64,000 nucleotides of DNA, from the NCBI GenBank assembly GCA_014529385.2, contig CM043958.1:153475293-153539292 (forward strand), read 5' to 3'. Positions 53,860-64,000 of this stretch are shown one piece after another. Position 1 is the first letter of the stretch. Every line of letters begins with the position of its first letter. Both the position numbers and the translations under genes were made by a program. A model generated the notes under the pieces. It saw only the letters and a program-made list of their open reading frames with translations. It made no database searches and was not told the origin of the DNA. The DNA comes from Adiantum capillus-veneris (lineage: Eukaryota > Streptophyta > Polypodiopsida > Polypodiales > Pteridaceae).

Positions 53860-54145
53860 GCCAACTATTTAAGCTAATAGCTTTATTATACTAGTAACCA
53901 GTTCTTTCTTTAGGAAACCATTATTGCAAAATTTGCATATTAGATTTTTAATTTCTTCAAAGGCAGAAAAGTTATCCATAGACGAGTATATAATAAGGGA
54001 CAGAATACCCAAGCAGGTATTACATGTATTTTCATAGGTCTATTACTTTTCCTCTTAATGAATTCAACAGGATTAAGCGACAGATTATCCTACTTCCAAA
54101 AGATGCGTGTAGTATATTGTCTGATGAAGGGAGAGTGAAGCAGAA
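53860..54145 (-). pseudogene. PLE-2 RT C-terminal (thumb) part
   Basis: Minus-strand reading: NPVEFIKRKSNRPMKIHV then, one frame on, SMDNFSAFEEIKNLICKFC and NNGFLKKELVTSI. It aligns with the PLE-1 stretch FIHAASNRPKKMAYN ... FVENGFKKEKIITC. Upstream the match continues to about YTTRIFWK (PLE-1 YTAWEKDK) near 54145, where the orientation flips. Confidence 0.72.
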
Positions 54146-54149
54146 TTTC

Positions 54150-54460
54150 CCCTAATTATGGTTATTAAATAGATATTGCAGAATTCCTTTGTTCAATTAG
54201 GGCCGAACTATTATAGATAAAAGATGGGAATAGTTATGGGATTTTCTTGCTCACCTATAATGTGCAATCTATACTTATTATTTTTTGAATACAAATGGTT
54301 GTGTTTAAAGATGAAAAAGTATGAGGAGACCGAACAATTTTTAGTCTTTAATAACACGTTTAGATTCATGGATGATTTATTGAGTATTGACAATCAGACC
54401 TTCAAAGACTACCTGGCTGAGATTTACCCACCTTGCCTCATGATTTATTGAGTATTAACA
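54150..54460 (+). pseudogene. PLE-2 RT motifs B and C, inverted relative to the element
   Basis: Plus-strand frame 54224-54451: VMGFSCSPIMCNLYLLFFEY (motif B, compare PLE-1 CSPLWCNLYLAWYE) and NTFRFMDDLLSIDNQTF (motif C with the catalytic Asp pair), then KDYLAEIYPP. All other PLE-2 coding parts are on minus. The order fits an inversion of about 0.5 kb inside the RT gene. Confidence 0.82.
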
Positions 54461-54650
54461 ATCAGACCTTCAAAGACTACCGAGCTCAGATTTATCCATC
54501 TTGCCTCATGATTTATTGAGTATTAACAATCAAACCTTCAAAGACTACCTGGCTCAGATTTACCAACCTTGCCTCATGATTTATTGAGTATTAATTAACA
54601 ATGAGACCTTCAAAGACTACCTGGTTGAGATTTACCCACCTTGCCTCATG
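54374..54650. repeat. Four 68-bp tandem repeats over the RT motif C region
   Basis: GATTTATTGAGTATT starts at 54374, 54442, 54510 and 54578: three intervals of exactly 68 bp. The last unit has a 4-bp AATT insertion. Each unit spans from within the MDDLL box to the IYPP(C)L end. 68 is not a multiple of three, so the frame is lost after the first unit. Confidence 0.93.
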
Positions 54651-54659
54651 ATAGAGCCA

Positions 54660-55819
54660 ACCTCTCTAGAAGAGTTGGTGATTGATGATAAAATTATGCT
54701 TTCTGAATAAGATCTTTTCAAACCCTTGTGTTTTTTGTCAGCAAAGGCCAGGTTGATAAACTCCTCGAGCACTCCCAGAAGGCCGTCATTACATGAGAGA
54801 GGAATGTTTTCATAACGTCGTGTAATATTAGCGATGAAGATACAATAGATATCCGTAGGTAAGTTGATAACTTGGATGAATTCTTAGCAAGCCAAAAAGT
54901 ACAACACTCTATACCATTGAAGCTTTTAAGGCATGTTCTTCATTTAGCACAAAGATTGCAAACCTCTGTCATGATTAGATTTTAGGCAAGAAGTAACAAC
55001 TTTTGTAACACAAGAAAAGATACCGTTTGAAGCATAAAAAATCCACCGAAACTTTTGTTTGTGTTTTTTAAAAGTAGGGAACCACACAAGAAGCTTACAT
55101 GATGTTTCCTCGTATCCCATATTGTTCAAATCCCTCTGCAAAGCTAACGCCACATCCTTTAGCGTTTCATTCACCTTTTTAAATTTATTTCCACCCAACC
55201 TTACCAAGGCAGCATCATAAACAAGCTTCTTACAGATAACAGATATCGTGTTGGTAGCTTTATCGAGGCCGACTATAAACCAATCACAAGTCAGCTCATG
55301 GCAGTCTTGCATAATATTTAGAGTGATCCAAGTAATATCCAAGCTGAGCCATTTATTCGACAAAAGACTGACCTTTTGAAAAAAGATTGTCTTAAGCTTT
55401 TCAACAAGATCCTGTAGGATTTGTTGCTCCAGTTGGAGCTTTAAAGCCAAGTCAGCCAGACAGTCCAGTAGTGTGGACAGTGCCATTCTAGGATTTAGAG
55501 GCTCCATAGGTATATGATTGAAACCCGTTCCAAGTAAATTTCAAAGCAAAATTTATAATAGTTAGGTTTGTCATACATACATGTGCACCAAGTATACCAA
55601 AGTCCTTGCAGTATGGGGTAAAATTTTTGCGTTTACATCCTAAATTAGGTTCATGTCTCAGAAATTCATTTGAGTACACAAAATCCTTAATAGGGTCATA
55701 ATATTTCCAACCAAACACCACATTTTCAATTACATAATGATTACCATATATGAAATCAAAGCATTCAACAAAAATTGATCTTGGTGAAAAGAAATCCAAA
55801 ATTCTATTGATGAAAAGAC
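54660..55819 (-). pseudogene. PLE-2 CxC linker and N-terminal half of RT
   Basis: Minus frames 55488-55799 and 54944-55507, then a third to 54660. CxC region: FGWKYYDPIKDFVYSNEF, GCKRKNFTPYC (one Cys spacing shifted from PLE-1), GAHVCMTNLTIINF. Fingers: DWFIVGLDKATNTISVICKK and FPTFKKHKQKFRWIFYASN. Motif A region: ITRRYENIPLS then GLLGVLEEFINLAFADKK; where PLE-1 has FDVT, this copy has IANIT, so the catalytic Asp is replaced. The reading stops at the tandem array. Confidence 0.8.
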
Positions 55820-56121
55820 ATCTATAAATCTAATACATGCAAGAGGGAAATGGTCACTCTTGCACGGGGGGAGATTGCACCCAGTGTTTGCACGTTCTTC
55901 TCTCCTCTCCTCTCTGCTCTCTCACCGTGCCGACGTAGCACTCCGCTCTAGGAGGTGCGCCTGCACGTGCTGTGTGTGTGTGTGTGTGTGTTTTTTTTTT
56001 TTTTGTGTTGAGCTCGATTATGTGCATGTGCGATGATTTAGGTATGCCGATTTATCGTTTTATGATATGCAATGTGCTATTTTGGGTATTTTGCAGGGCC
56101 ACCGCGCTCCCGTTGTCTGTA
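55820..56121 (+). repeat. Element K 5' LTR, 5'-truncated
   Basis: Matches 59679-59963 from ATCTATAAATCTAATACAT to GCGCTCCCGT. Includes a GT run followed by a T run at 55972-56004 and many CTCTCCTC words near 55893-55920. Confidence 0.8.
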
Positions 56122-56125
56122 GTAG

Positions 56126-56137
56126 TGGTATAAGAGC
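56126..56137 (+). promoter_or_regulatory. Primer-binding site of element K
   Basis: TGGTATAAGAGC: one change from the initiator-Met tRNA complement, a few bases after the LTR. Confidence 0.7.
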
Positions 56138-59100
56138 ACATATCATCGTTCCTGGTGAGATGTGGACGTAGCAACGAAGGCCTCTGTGCCACATGAAGAT
56201 AAGTTGTGCTTCCCACAATTCTCGTCAAATTTATTTATTTTTATTTTTTTCCCCTTTGTAGAAAGATTAAGAGAACTCTCTTGTTATTGAAAAAATCTTG
56301 ATGCATATATCAAACGATTCATGCATTCCTATTTCCTTGAGTATATGTGCATATCTCAAATTAGTAAGCTAAACAATCTCTAGTTTTAGAAGACTTAGAG
56401 GCATGTGCTTAGCTTTGGGTGGTAGTTCATGTACAAGAGATAGCTATGAAATTTGATGTATCTATACAAGATGAAGAAGAAGGTAAAGAATCGTTTGAGG
56501 AGATAGATATGGAGAATTAGAGTGGGAAGAAGGGAACTAACAAACAAATCAACAACTTAGCATATTCACTATAAGAAACGAGGCTTTTAGCATCGTACAG
56601 ACAATCCCAATGGCACATAAAAATCTATTTGCAACAGTCATGAACTCGGGGGTGATCGTGCAACTCAATAGTCAATGCTTGCAGACGCCACTATCCAGCT
56701 GCTAACGCATACAACTCACCAACCACATAGCTGCGGGCAATCGTGCAACTCAACAGCCAATGCATGCAGTCCACAATTGCCGCAGACTACAACTTCCCTT
56801 CTCTACCCTTTGCATGCACCAAATTCACCAACTCGACATAGGGCGCCCACCTTTTTTGGGTAATGTGAGGTCTCGCTTACTCACCCGCTACTGCCATGCG
56901 ACCAATTGCGGTGAAAACTCTCTGGTAGGTTACATACGCATTGGCCTGGTTGTGATTGCTAGCTTTGCATGGCCCGACCTCTTCAGGTTATTAGCTAAAG
57001 CAACAGTGGATGGCTCTTGCGAGTGGGAGAACAGTTCCATGAGTGCTATTTGCACTGCAAGTTCTTGGCAGTGTCAACGTCTACAGTAGACATTGTAGGG
57101 TGGTTGTTAATGAGAAGGCATGATCGAAAAGTATGATGGAAATCTGTCGATGTTACATGCTCGGATTTGTCATTTCGTAATGGCCGGTGGACAAAATGTA
57201 CTACCCAGCTCTCAGTTTTGCCATCATGTTGGTGGCACTGCTGGCTTCATTAACCCATAAAACCCTCATGATTTTTTTTTAATTTTTTTGTGGGCTCCTT
57301 CCCGTTGGATGGTGAGCTTGTGACCTTAGGTTTTTGAGTTCTACCTCGTTAGTTAGATTCTTGAAGTCAATCTGGATTGTTCAAGGACACTCAAACCCAC
57401 TCAACCTATTGCAAGACTTATTCGCCATCAAAACCCATGTAAGCCAAGAACATTGGCAAGAGGGCACACGGCATGACATTCGTTAGGCTCCAGCAAGAGC
57501 TGGCGATAAAGATCAAGTTCAACGTAATTGACGTGAGAGAAGGTACTTAAGACAAGATATTGTGACAACGATAAAGAATATAGAATGAATCCTAGCCATT
57601 ATGATTGCAAGCCTAACGATGTCCACACTCACACTGATCACATTGGTGGACATAGAATATCCTTTTCTCTACTTCTTGTTACCAAAGCTTCATGGCTCAC
57701 TTCAGATAGTTGGAACCACACGTGTTGCCTCATCTTTGGAAGTGGCAATACACTAAAGATCTTCAAAGTATGTGGCTCACTGCGAATGGCCTACCGAAGT
57801 AAGATAGGGATGCAATCGATAAGGCATAAACCTTTTGCCCACCAGTCATAGCTACCACTACAAGACAAAGTCTTCTCATTCATACATTTCCATCTCGGTT
57901 CATACGAATAGCCCATGCTAACCAAGCATTTACAAATTGTCACTGCTGACTTTAATACTCTCTCTATTATAACATGTCATTAATGCTATTTCCGTTGCTA
58001 AAATGTGAATATATCGTTGTAAGCAGTTATTCTCTCCTGAAAATAAGTAGATTTATTTATTTTGATGTGCCCACAAACCATTGGCTTGATGGTGATGTAC
58101 GATCACACATATCCCCATTGACATAACCTAATTTGTACTTTGTATCATTGTACTACTCCTCAGTGTTAAACCATACTGTTACTTTTTATTTTTAAAATTT
58201 TGGCAATATAAGTCTCTGTCTTGATTGATCTTACTCAAATGATTTTTATCATGATCTTTTGTTTTGTTACATTTCTCAAACTTGTTTAAGGATTCACAAA
58301 ATCCTATGCAGACCATAATGCGAGGCCGTCAGATAAGTCATCTCCTTACTTTATTTTTGCAAACTCATTTTAAAAGCTTCAGTGATAATATACTAACCAT
58401 GTTCTCTCATATTTTCCAATACGTACCTTCTTGGCTAATCAATCAAATATCTTAATTAATCCATATCTTACTACTTACCGGTTGACTATACAAACACTGT
58501 CATACAAGATTGTGACAAAATCCTAGACGTGTTTGCTTATACCATTCAAAGAGACAACACAACTCTCTCAACATGCATACATAGATACCCATTCAGTATC
58601 TTGATGGTATGTGTAACAAATACATTAGTGTTATTTTCATATTTCATTTGTCTACATTGTCTTCTAAGCTGAATACTCATGCTCTGCTACGACCACGGTT
58701 TCTCATTGATTTAAATGATTTTTTATTAAGATCATTTGTCATTAAGCTATACATCTACTCATGTGAGCTAAGTGCTTTGGCATAGTGAACAACAGTTTGT
58801 CAGTATACTCCTACTTAAACCTGCTCAAAATTGGTCTCACACATATGATAAATGTTATATTTTTATGCCTAGCCTAGTCCATTGGTCACAAACACACAAA
58901 TGCGCCGATTTAGGTAGTGTGTAGATACTGCTCTTGGTGCAGATCCGTCGATTTAGGCAGCACATTGATAAATTACAGATTCATGATTTTTAAACAATAT
59001 CAAATGCAGATTCTCCGATTTAGGCAGCATGTCTTATTGGTGTAGATTTGTCGATTTAAGCAACACCGATTACAAAATCATGTTGTAGTGGCTGGCCACC

Positions 59101-59494
59101 ACTGCACCTAGTGTGATTTTGTAGCCAAGTATGGAAGTGAATGTGATTTGGATTTATATTTTGGATTTGGAATGGATGTATGATGATTTTTATCGTGAGA
59201 GTATTTATGGAATTGAGCTTGAGACTGATTAGATTTATTCAATGATGAGTGTGACCAATGATATTCTGATTCATCAGGGTATTACCTATATTGCTTATTC
59301 TAGTGGTTTGGGACACTAGAATCGGTAGCATGTGGATGGCGGAAGACATGAGCAATGTTGTTTTGTTTCATAAATTTTTCATTTTACAATGTGCTATTTC
59401 TGACACAAAATACTAATCGCTATTTTTTGACAAGTATGATTTGTAGATTTTTATTTTCGCACAACTGAGGACAATTGCTTTCTAACGGAGAGGT
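56138..59494 (+). other. Element K internal region
   Basis: No frame longer than about 110 codons and none with a domain. A loose two-copy repeat (ATCGTGCAACTCAA(T/C)AG, 56656 and 56739) and a dispersed GATTTAGGCAGCA motif (58907-59060) are present. The box ACAACTGAGGACAATTGCTTT precedes the 3' LTR at 59461, as in element L. AACGGAGAGGTA (59484-59494) is the polypurine tract candidate. Confidence 0.6.
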
Positions 59495-59963
59495 ATGTAA
59501 TAGAGTTTATATTTTATTTTCTAGTGGAGATGACAGGTGGAAAAGGCTAAGGGTTATGCAAAAGGATCTCAAAAGGATATTATATTTTATGTATATTTTA
59601 TTATTCAAGTGCTCTTTTATGAGCTTTGGCCATTTATGACCGACCGACCAATTTGTAGTCAATTTGACCATTCAAGAAATCTATAAATCTAATACATACA
59701 AGAGGGAAATGGTCACTCTTGCACGAGAGGAGATTGCACCCAGTGTCTGCGTGTTCTTCTCTCCTCTCCTCTCTTCTCTCTCGCCGTGCTTGCGTAGCAC
59801 TCCGCTCTAGGAGGTGCGCCTGCACGTGCTCTCTGTGTGTGTGTGTGTGTGCTTGTGTTGAGCTTGATTATGTGCGTGTGTGACAATTCAGGTATGCCGA
59901 CTTATCATTATATGATATGTAGTGTACTATTTTGGGTATTTTGCAGGGCCACCGCGCTCCCGT
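59495..59963 (+). repeat. Element K 3' LTR
   Basis: TGTAATAGAGTTTATATTTT to CGCGCTCCCG, about 469 bp. The last ~290 bp are shared with the left copy. Confidence 0.75.
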
Positions 59964-60563
59964 TTGTAGTATCCTCTTCCAAAACTGGAGTCAACAGAAG
60001 ACGATGGGGTAAGAAAGGAAGTAAATGAGGAGTTTGGAGTTAGAAGCGTGTTGGGTCTTTTTTGAGAAGGGAACTCATCATCTTCAAAGTTAGGTTTCAG
60101 AAGACCCATAAGAGTTTTAATCCCTTTGTATGAATCGTAAGTTGTAAGGAGCATCCCAGGTTCATTTGCCCCAAGCACTTTGAGCATGTCAACCATAAAC
60201 GTATGAAATTGTATGAAGGCAATTTGTGCCAAAACCAAATCCTTGGCTTGGCCACCTAACCAAGAGTAGATAAGAGTAAGGTGAAAGGATGTAAGCTTTT
60301 CCAAAAATATTGATTCTAGATTGTTGATTGCAAACCAAACAACATGGTTGAACCATATAATGCTAGACTCACAAGATGCTTTAGGGTCAAGAAATCTGCA
60401 AGCGCACTTGAGATATGGTTTGTAAATACTCCAGACTAATTGCACATAATAATCTGCATTGTTCTTACTGAATTCCATGAGACCTTTGGTTCTCACATAA
60501 AGACCTATATTAGAGCTACACTTCTTAGAATCAAGAAAATTCATGTTGAACGGAGCTTTAATC
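59964..60563 (-). pseudogene. PLE-2 N-terminal protein region of unknown function
   Basis: A 205-codon minus frame (59927-60544; the last dozen codons lie in element K). It has a hydrophobic/aromatic helix-rich body (YYVQLVWSIYKPYLKCACRF, TLIYSWLGGQAKDLVLAQIA) and a Ser/Pro/Thr-rich tail (TLLTPNSSFTSFLTPSSS). The part TLIYSWLGGQ ... FIQFHTFMVDMLKVLG ... LMGLLKP aligns with PLE-1 AFIAWVASFP ... YYHFHEHMLEAAKG ... IETLLKPP. Its function is unknown. It is cut at the N-terminal side by the LTR of copia J. Confidence 0.7.
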
Positions 60564-60790
60564 TGTTACCATATACATGTGGTAGTGATGTGTGTGAACA
60601 CACTAGGACCGTCGGGGCATTTTTTCCCTCTTTAGGAGGTTTTTCCCCCCGAGCATTGTATATACGCCCATCACTCTAGGGCTATCTATCTTTCCATTGC
60701 ACACTAAGTAAAACACTCTCTATTGTGTGCCTTGAGCTTCCTTCCTCTTCTCCAAGCTGTGTGTGTTTCTCTGCAACCCTAATTTCAACA
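60564..60790 (+). repeat. Copia J 5' LTR
   Basis: 227 bp, TGTTACCATATACATG to CCCTAATTTCAACA. It matches the copia I LTR in reverse with few differences (for example AACACACTAGGACCG). Confidence 0.95.
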
Positions 60791-60792
60791 AT

Positions 60793-60804
60793 TGGTATCA
60801 GAGC
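60793..60804 (+). promoter_or_regulatory. Primer-binding site of copia J
   Basis: TGGTATCAGAGC, two bases after the LTR. Confidence 0.93.
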
Positions 60805-61148
60805 AGGTTACGTCCTCCCAGGCTTAGTCGCCAGCTGCTCCAGTACATGCCTGCTCACTTTCTCCGATTTGAGTGAGCTTTGGTGAGCGTTCGCAGGTCG
60901 ACAAATATTTCGGGTAAACTCGCAGAGCTCGGTCTGCTCAAATTTTTGATTTGGGCTCATTTCGGCCTCCGTTTCCACTACAGGCAGTTTTCCACATGCT
61001 ATTTCGTCATTTTGTGCAGAATTTCTATCAATGCCATTTTCTGCATAACAGGTGCCTTATAGTCTTCTACGGTTTGTGCTAGCACGTGTTGTTCCCACTC
61101 CATTTCTCCTATTTTCGGGCAGTTTTCACATCAGGTGCATCATTTACC
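60805..61148 (+). other. Copia J 5' leader
   Basis: Untranslated region similar to that of I. Short frames at 60880-61062 and from 61086 precede the gag Met, but the MADNNN start at 61149 is the conserved one. Confidence 0.75.
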
Positions 61149-62250
61149 ATGGCTGACAACAACAACACAGATGTGTTCAAGATGTTTGCTACTGACGATA
61201 GGTCGGATGGGGACAACTACCCTATGTGGGCTTATATGATGCAACATGTTCTTGTGTCAAAGGGCATCTGGAACATTGTGCAGGGCATTGATGTACGTCT
61301 TGGTTCTGAGGATGTAGGCGATGTTGAGGATGTTGCAGGTCTTGCTGCAAGGATTGATGCTATTAGAGTTGTTTTGCCTACGGCAGAACAAGCTCGTTGG
61401 GATGTTAAGGATGCTTAGGCTCATGCATTGATTACGTTGTCTGTGAAGCGCACCATTGTTCCTCACATCCGTTCAGCAAAATCTGCAAAACAGGCTTGGG
61501 ATATTTTAGCAGGTCTTTATGCAAGCCGCAATGAGGCTAAAATTGCTTTGTTGCGTAAAGAGCTGGAGTCGAAGATTATGCATGAGGAAGATGATATGGA
61601 CACTTTCCTTGCTAGTGTCAAGGATATCAATGAGCAACTCATTTCTGCAGGTGAAGCCATTTCAGACAGTTCCCTAGTGCAGACTGTTCTTGATGCCTTA
61701 CCAGATTCCTACCAGACTTTTGCTAGTACTTGAGACTGATGAGCCAAGGAAATCCTGAAGTTGTCAAGTTTGATGCATTATGCACATTGCTATTGCAAGA
61801 GTCACTTTCTAGAAAAAATAGGACTAGGCAGCGTGTAGTTGAACAGGCTTTTATTGCTTCTCAAAGAAAGGGTGGTAACAGTAATGCAGCCACTTCTTAT
61901 GGTTCTGCTGCGAGTGGCAAAAATTCTGTTCCTAATGCTTTTCCTGACAGCAATTCGTCTGGAAATTCTAGTGATAAGGGCAAAAAGAAGATGCGTTGCC
62001 ATTATTGTAAAGCTAATGATCACTTGATCAAGTCGTATCCTAAGTTGAAGGTCAAAGAGGCTAAGAAGAAAGAGGGTGGTTCCACTACAAATGCAACCAT
62101 TGTTGAGTCTTCTGTGAAAGGAGACTGTAATGCTGATGTTGATGTAGAATGGGCTTTTAGTGCAGAGTGCACTTACAATCCTGCTGTCCATGATGCATGC
62201 TTGTCAGTTCCTATAGATTCACATGTGTGGTATTTCGACAGTGGTGCTAC
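61149..62250 (+). pseudogene. Copia J gag and zinc knuckle, with in-frame TAG at codon 90
   Basis: MADNNNTDVFKMFATDDRS starts at 61149. A TAG at 61416-61418 (KDA*AHALITLSVKRT) is at the same codon as in I. The UBN2 part follows (AWDILAGLYASRNEAKIALL). A 1-bp deletion near 61732 turns FASTWRLM into FAST-stop and shifts the frame; the knuckle CHYCKANDHLIKSYP at about 61996-62040 has Tyr for the last Cys. Confidence 0.9.
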
Positions 62251-62945
62251 AAAGCCATTACCTCACATCGTGAATTGTTTACCTCTCTCGAGTCTGTACC
62301 TCATGGGAATTCAGTCACTTGTGCCGTTAATGCCTCTTATCCAGTCCAGGGAGTTGGAAAGATTGTGCTTACTGCTGCTAATGGCAATTCTTTCACACTT
62401 GTTGATGCACTTTATGTACCAGGGATCAAGAAGAATCTCTTGTCTGTATTCGTACTTACTAGACTTGGACTTGTAGTCAAATTTGTGGATGACAGATGTA
62501 CAGTTCATGATCTCAGTTTTGGTGATGACATTGTTGCATCTGGCCTTTTGTGCTGTGGGATGTATAAGCTCACTTTGTATGACAAGTGTAGACAAAATTT
62601 TGCAAATGCTGTTGCAGATTCAAGGCGTATTTCAGATGCAAAATGTTTTGGTCATCTAAATTTTGCCAGTTTGCTGAGTTCGCACAAATCTAATATGGTT
62701 GCTTCTTTGCCGCCTCTTGAAGCACCTGTCAAACATGTTTGTGAACGTTGTATTTTGGGTAAGATGCAGTGTTCTAAGTTTCCAAAGGATGGTTCAATTC
62801 GGGCCACATGTAGGTTGCAGCTTGTGCATAGTGATGTTTGTAGGCCCATGCAAACTCCGTCCTTGGGCAATTACCTTTACTTTGTGACTTTCATTGATGA
62901 TTACTCCAGGCATGCATGGGTATTTGCTGATCACTGGACCAAATG
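62251..62945 (+). pseudogene. Copia J protease remnant, GAG-pre-integrase and partial integrase
   Basis: A 1-bp deletion near 62254 breaks the frame just after the protease motif YFDSGATK. Then LVDALYVPGIKKNLLSVF, HVCERCILGKMQCSKFP (Arg for Gly), and FIDDYSRHAWVFADHWTK. The last residues are the deletion joint: integrase up to HAWVF is fused to DNA for the RT stretch after YVDDL. A 12-bp in-frame gap also removes LWHAS. Both integrase catalytic acidic residues beyond the first are lost. Confidence 0.9.
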
Positions 62946-63868
62946 AGAGACATATTGATTTATTTAAGGCTGATTTGAATGCTAGTTTCAAAATGAAAGA
63001 TTTGGGGCTGTTGCATCATTACTAGGGTATACAGTTTAAGCAATGTGATGGTGGTATTGCCTTGTGTCAAAAAAGTTACATAGAGACATTGCTATGTAAG
63101 TTTGGACTTGAGGATTGCAAACCTATTGCCACTCCCATGGAAACAGGTTTGAAGTTGAGTCTACATGATGTTGGCGATCCTGCTGATGTCTCTCTTTATC
63201 AAACTGCTGTTGGCTGCCTCATTTATGTATACAACACGAGGCCAGATATTCAATTTTCAGTCTCACAGGTCAGCAGATTTATGCATAGCCCAGGGTCTAA
63301 GCATTGGCAGGGTGTCAAGAGGAGTTTCCGCTACCTTAGTGGCACTTTACATCTTGGCTTGTTTTATACCAAGGGGGGATCATTGCCGCCAGACTTACAT
63401 GCTTTTTCGGACTTAGATTGGGCTGGTTGTTTTGACACGCGAGTGTCCAAAAGTGGTTTTTGTTTCATGCTTGGCAGTTCATGTATATCATGGTTGAGCA
63501 AGAAGAAACCTACTATGGCCACTTCGAGTTGTGAGGTTGAGTACAGGGAAGTCTTCACAGCTACGGTTGAGTGTGTATGGCTCAGACGCCTTATGGCTGA
63601 TTTGGGTGTTGGATAGGACACTGCCAACACTATCTACACTGACAGTCAGAGCGCATTGGCAGTTGCGAGGAACCCAGTTTTTCATGCTCGTATAAAGCAC
63701 ATTGAGGTGCATTACCACTATGTCAGGGAGAGGCTCTCAGCAGGAGAGACTAGCTTGGCTTATGTGCCAACAGAGGACAACCTTGCAGATATTTTTACAA
63801 AGGGATTGCCTCGTGAGAAGCTTGAAGCTTTCCGCAAAGCCTTGGGCTTACTCCCCTTTGTGGACTGA
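62946..63868 (+). pseudogene. Copia J RT C-terminus and RNase H
   Basis: Begins just after the lost YVDD box (ITGPNERHIDLFKADLN). TAG stops at 63022 (LHHY*GIQF) and 63614 (LGVG*DTAN). RT-RNase H blocks: ETLLCKFGLEDCKPIATPME, CLIYVYNTRPDIQFSVSQV, SDLDWAGCFDTRVSKSGF, TDSQSALAVARNPVFHARI and DNLADIFTKGLPREKLEAF, the usual copia C-terminus. Frame otherwise open. Confidence 0.9.
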
Positions 63869-63930
63869 TCATGTCCTCAGGGCATGGCACTTCCCTTTAC
63901 TCATGTGCCAGCTCTCGTTCACCGCATCAC

Positions 63931-63943
63931 TCCAGGGGGGATT
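63931..63943 (+). promoter_or_regulatory. Polypurine tract of copia J
   Basis: TCCAGGGGGGATT lies directly before the 3' LTR start TGTTACC. Confidence 0.85.
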
Positions 63944-64000
63944 TGTTACCATATACATGTGGTAGTGATGTGTGTGAACACACTAGGACCTCCGGGGCAT
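63944..64000 (+). repeat. Copia J 3' LTR, partial
   Basis: First 57 bp of the LTR, identical to 60564-60620 except CTCC for GTCG near the end (GACCTCCGGGGCAT against GACCGTCGGGGCAT). The window ends inside it. Confidence 0.93.

Larger units (their letters stand above)
55820..59963 (+). mobile_element. Non-coding LTR element K (LARD-like) inside PLE-2
   Basis: A left LTR (55820-~56121) and right LTR (59495-59963) share about 290-300 bp ending in GGGCCACCGCGCTCCCG. A PBS-like site follows the left one. The left LTR lacks its first ~184 bp. The 3.4-kb interior has no gag or pol. Sequence on both sides belongs to one Penelope-like element. Confidence 0.75.
53756..60563 (-). mobile_element. Penelope-like element PLE-2, split by element K and cut by copia J
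   Basis: PLE-2 consists of 53756-55819 and 59964-60563, with K between them. Copia J interrupts the N-terminal region at 60563, so the rest lies beyond J outside the window. The order of parts on minus matches PLE-1 except that the segment with RT motifs B and C (about 54150-54650) is on the plus strand. Confidence 0.75.
60564..64000 (+). mobile_element. Ty1/copia element J, with internal pol deletion; right end beyond window
   Basis: 5' LTR 60564-60790, PBS, leader, gag, knuckle, protease, part of integrase, then the end of RT and RNase H, polypurine tract and the first 57 bp of the 3' LTR. It is the plus-strand relative of copia I. About 2 kb from the integrase core to the RT palm is deleted. 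TAATC (60559-60563) is the expected left target duplication; the right one is outside the window. Confidence 0.92.

Overview
The window looks like a piece of a large, repeat-choked land-plant nuclear genome. It holds Ty3/gypsy chromodomain elements, Ty1/copia elements, a decayed LINE, large non-coding LTR elements and long (GT)n/(GA)n tracts. Primer-binding sites complementary to initiator-Met tRNA (TGGTATCAGAGC or close variants) lie beside eight LTRs. I see no convincing intact host gene, rRNA or tRNA gene. Penelope-like retroelements with a CxC block are known from green algae and spike mosses, so a seed-free plant (fern or lycophyte) is a reasonable guess, but only an inference.

Region 1 (1-30 kb) is a nest of minus-strand retrotransposons. 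Gypsy element E (gag pieces 2691-2821 and 20265-21370, 5' LTR 21432-21981) is split inside gag by gypsy element D (2822-20264), with AGAGG on both sides. D is split by non-autonomous gypsy element C (to 17994), whose left LTR is cut by gypsy element B (7210-12585). E abuts a copia element F (21982-28847), which itself contains an LTR-like insert and a Penelope-like RT fragment. An LTR of the same gypsy superfamily (H, 28848-29523) follows. The LINE (1511-2690) sits at the left edge of the nest.

Region 2 (30-53.7 kb) is a mosaic. A pair of inverted-repeat elements is followed by non-coding modules (called Z, Y, W, X here) that occur two or three times in different orders and are joined at (GT)n tracts. 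Into this are set a Penelope-like element (PLE-1, 36042-39425, minus), a nearly complete copia element I (40179-44723, minus) and a 4.1-kb non-coding LTR element L (46939-51066).

Region 3 (53.7-64 kb) is a second Penelope-like element (PLE-2, minus). Part of its RT catalytic region is inverted and amplified as four 68-bp tandem copies. PLE-2 is split by the non-coding LTR element K (55820-59963) and again by copia J (60564 to the window end), a recent-looking relative of I that has lost the RT catalytic motif.

The most novel material is the Penelope-like family. PLE-1 and PLE-2 carry the CxC block upstream of RT, as in the N-terminal-endonuclease PLE clades (Chlamys/Naiad). I find no GIY-YIG motif where one would be expected; instead there is an unrecognised upstream protein region shared by both copies. 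Both copies end in overlapping, mutually exclusive inverted repeats right beside an (AC)n tract.
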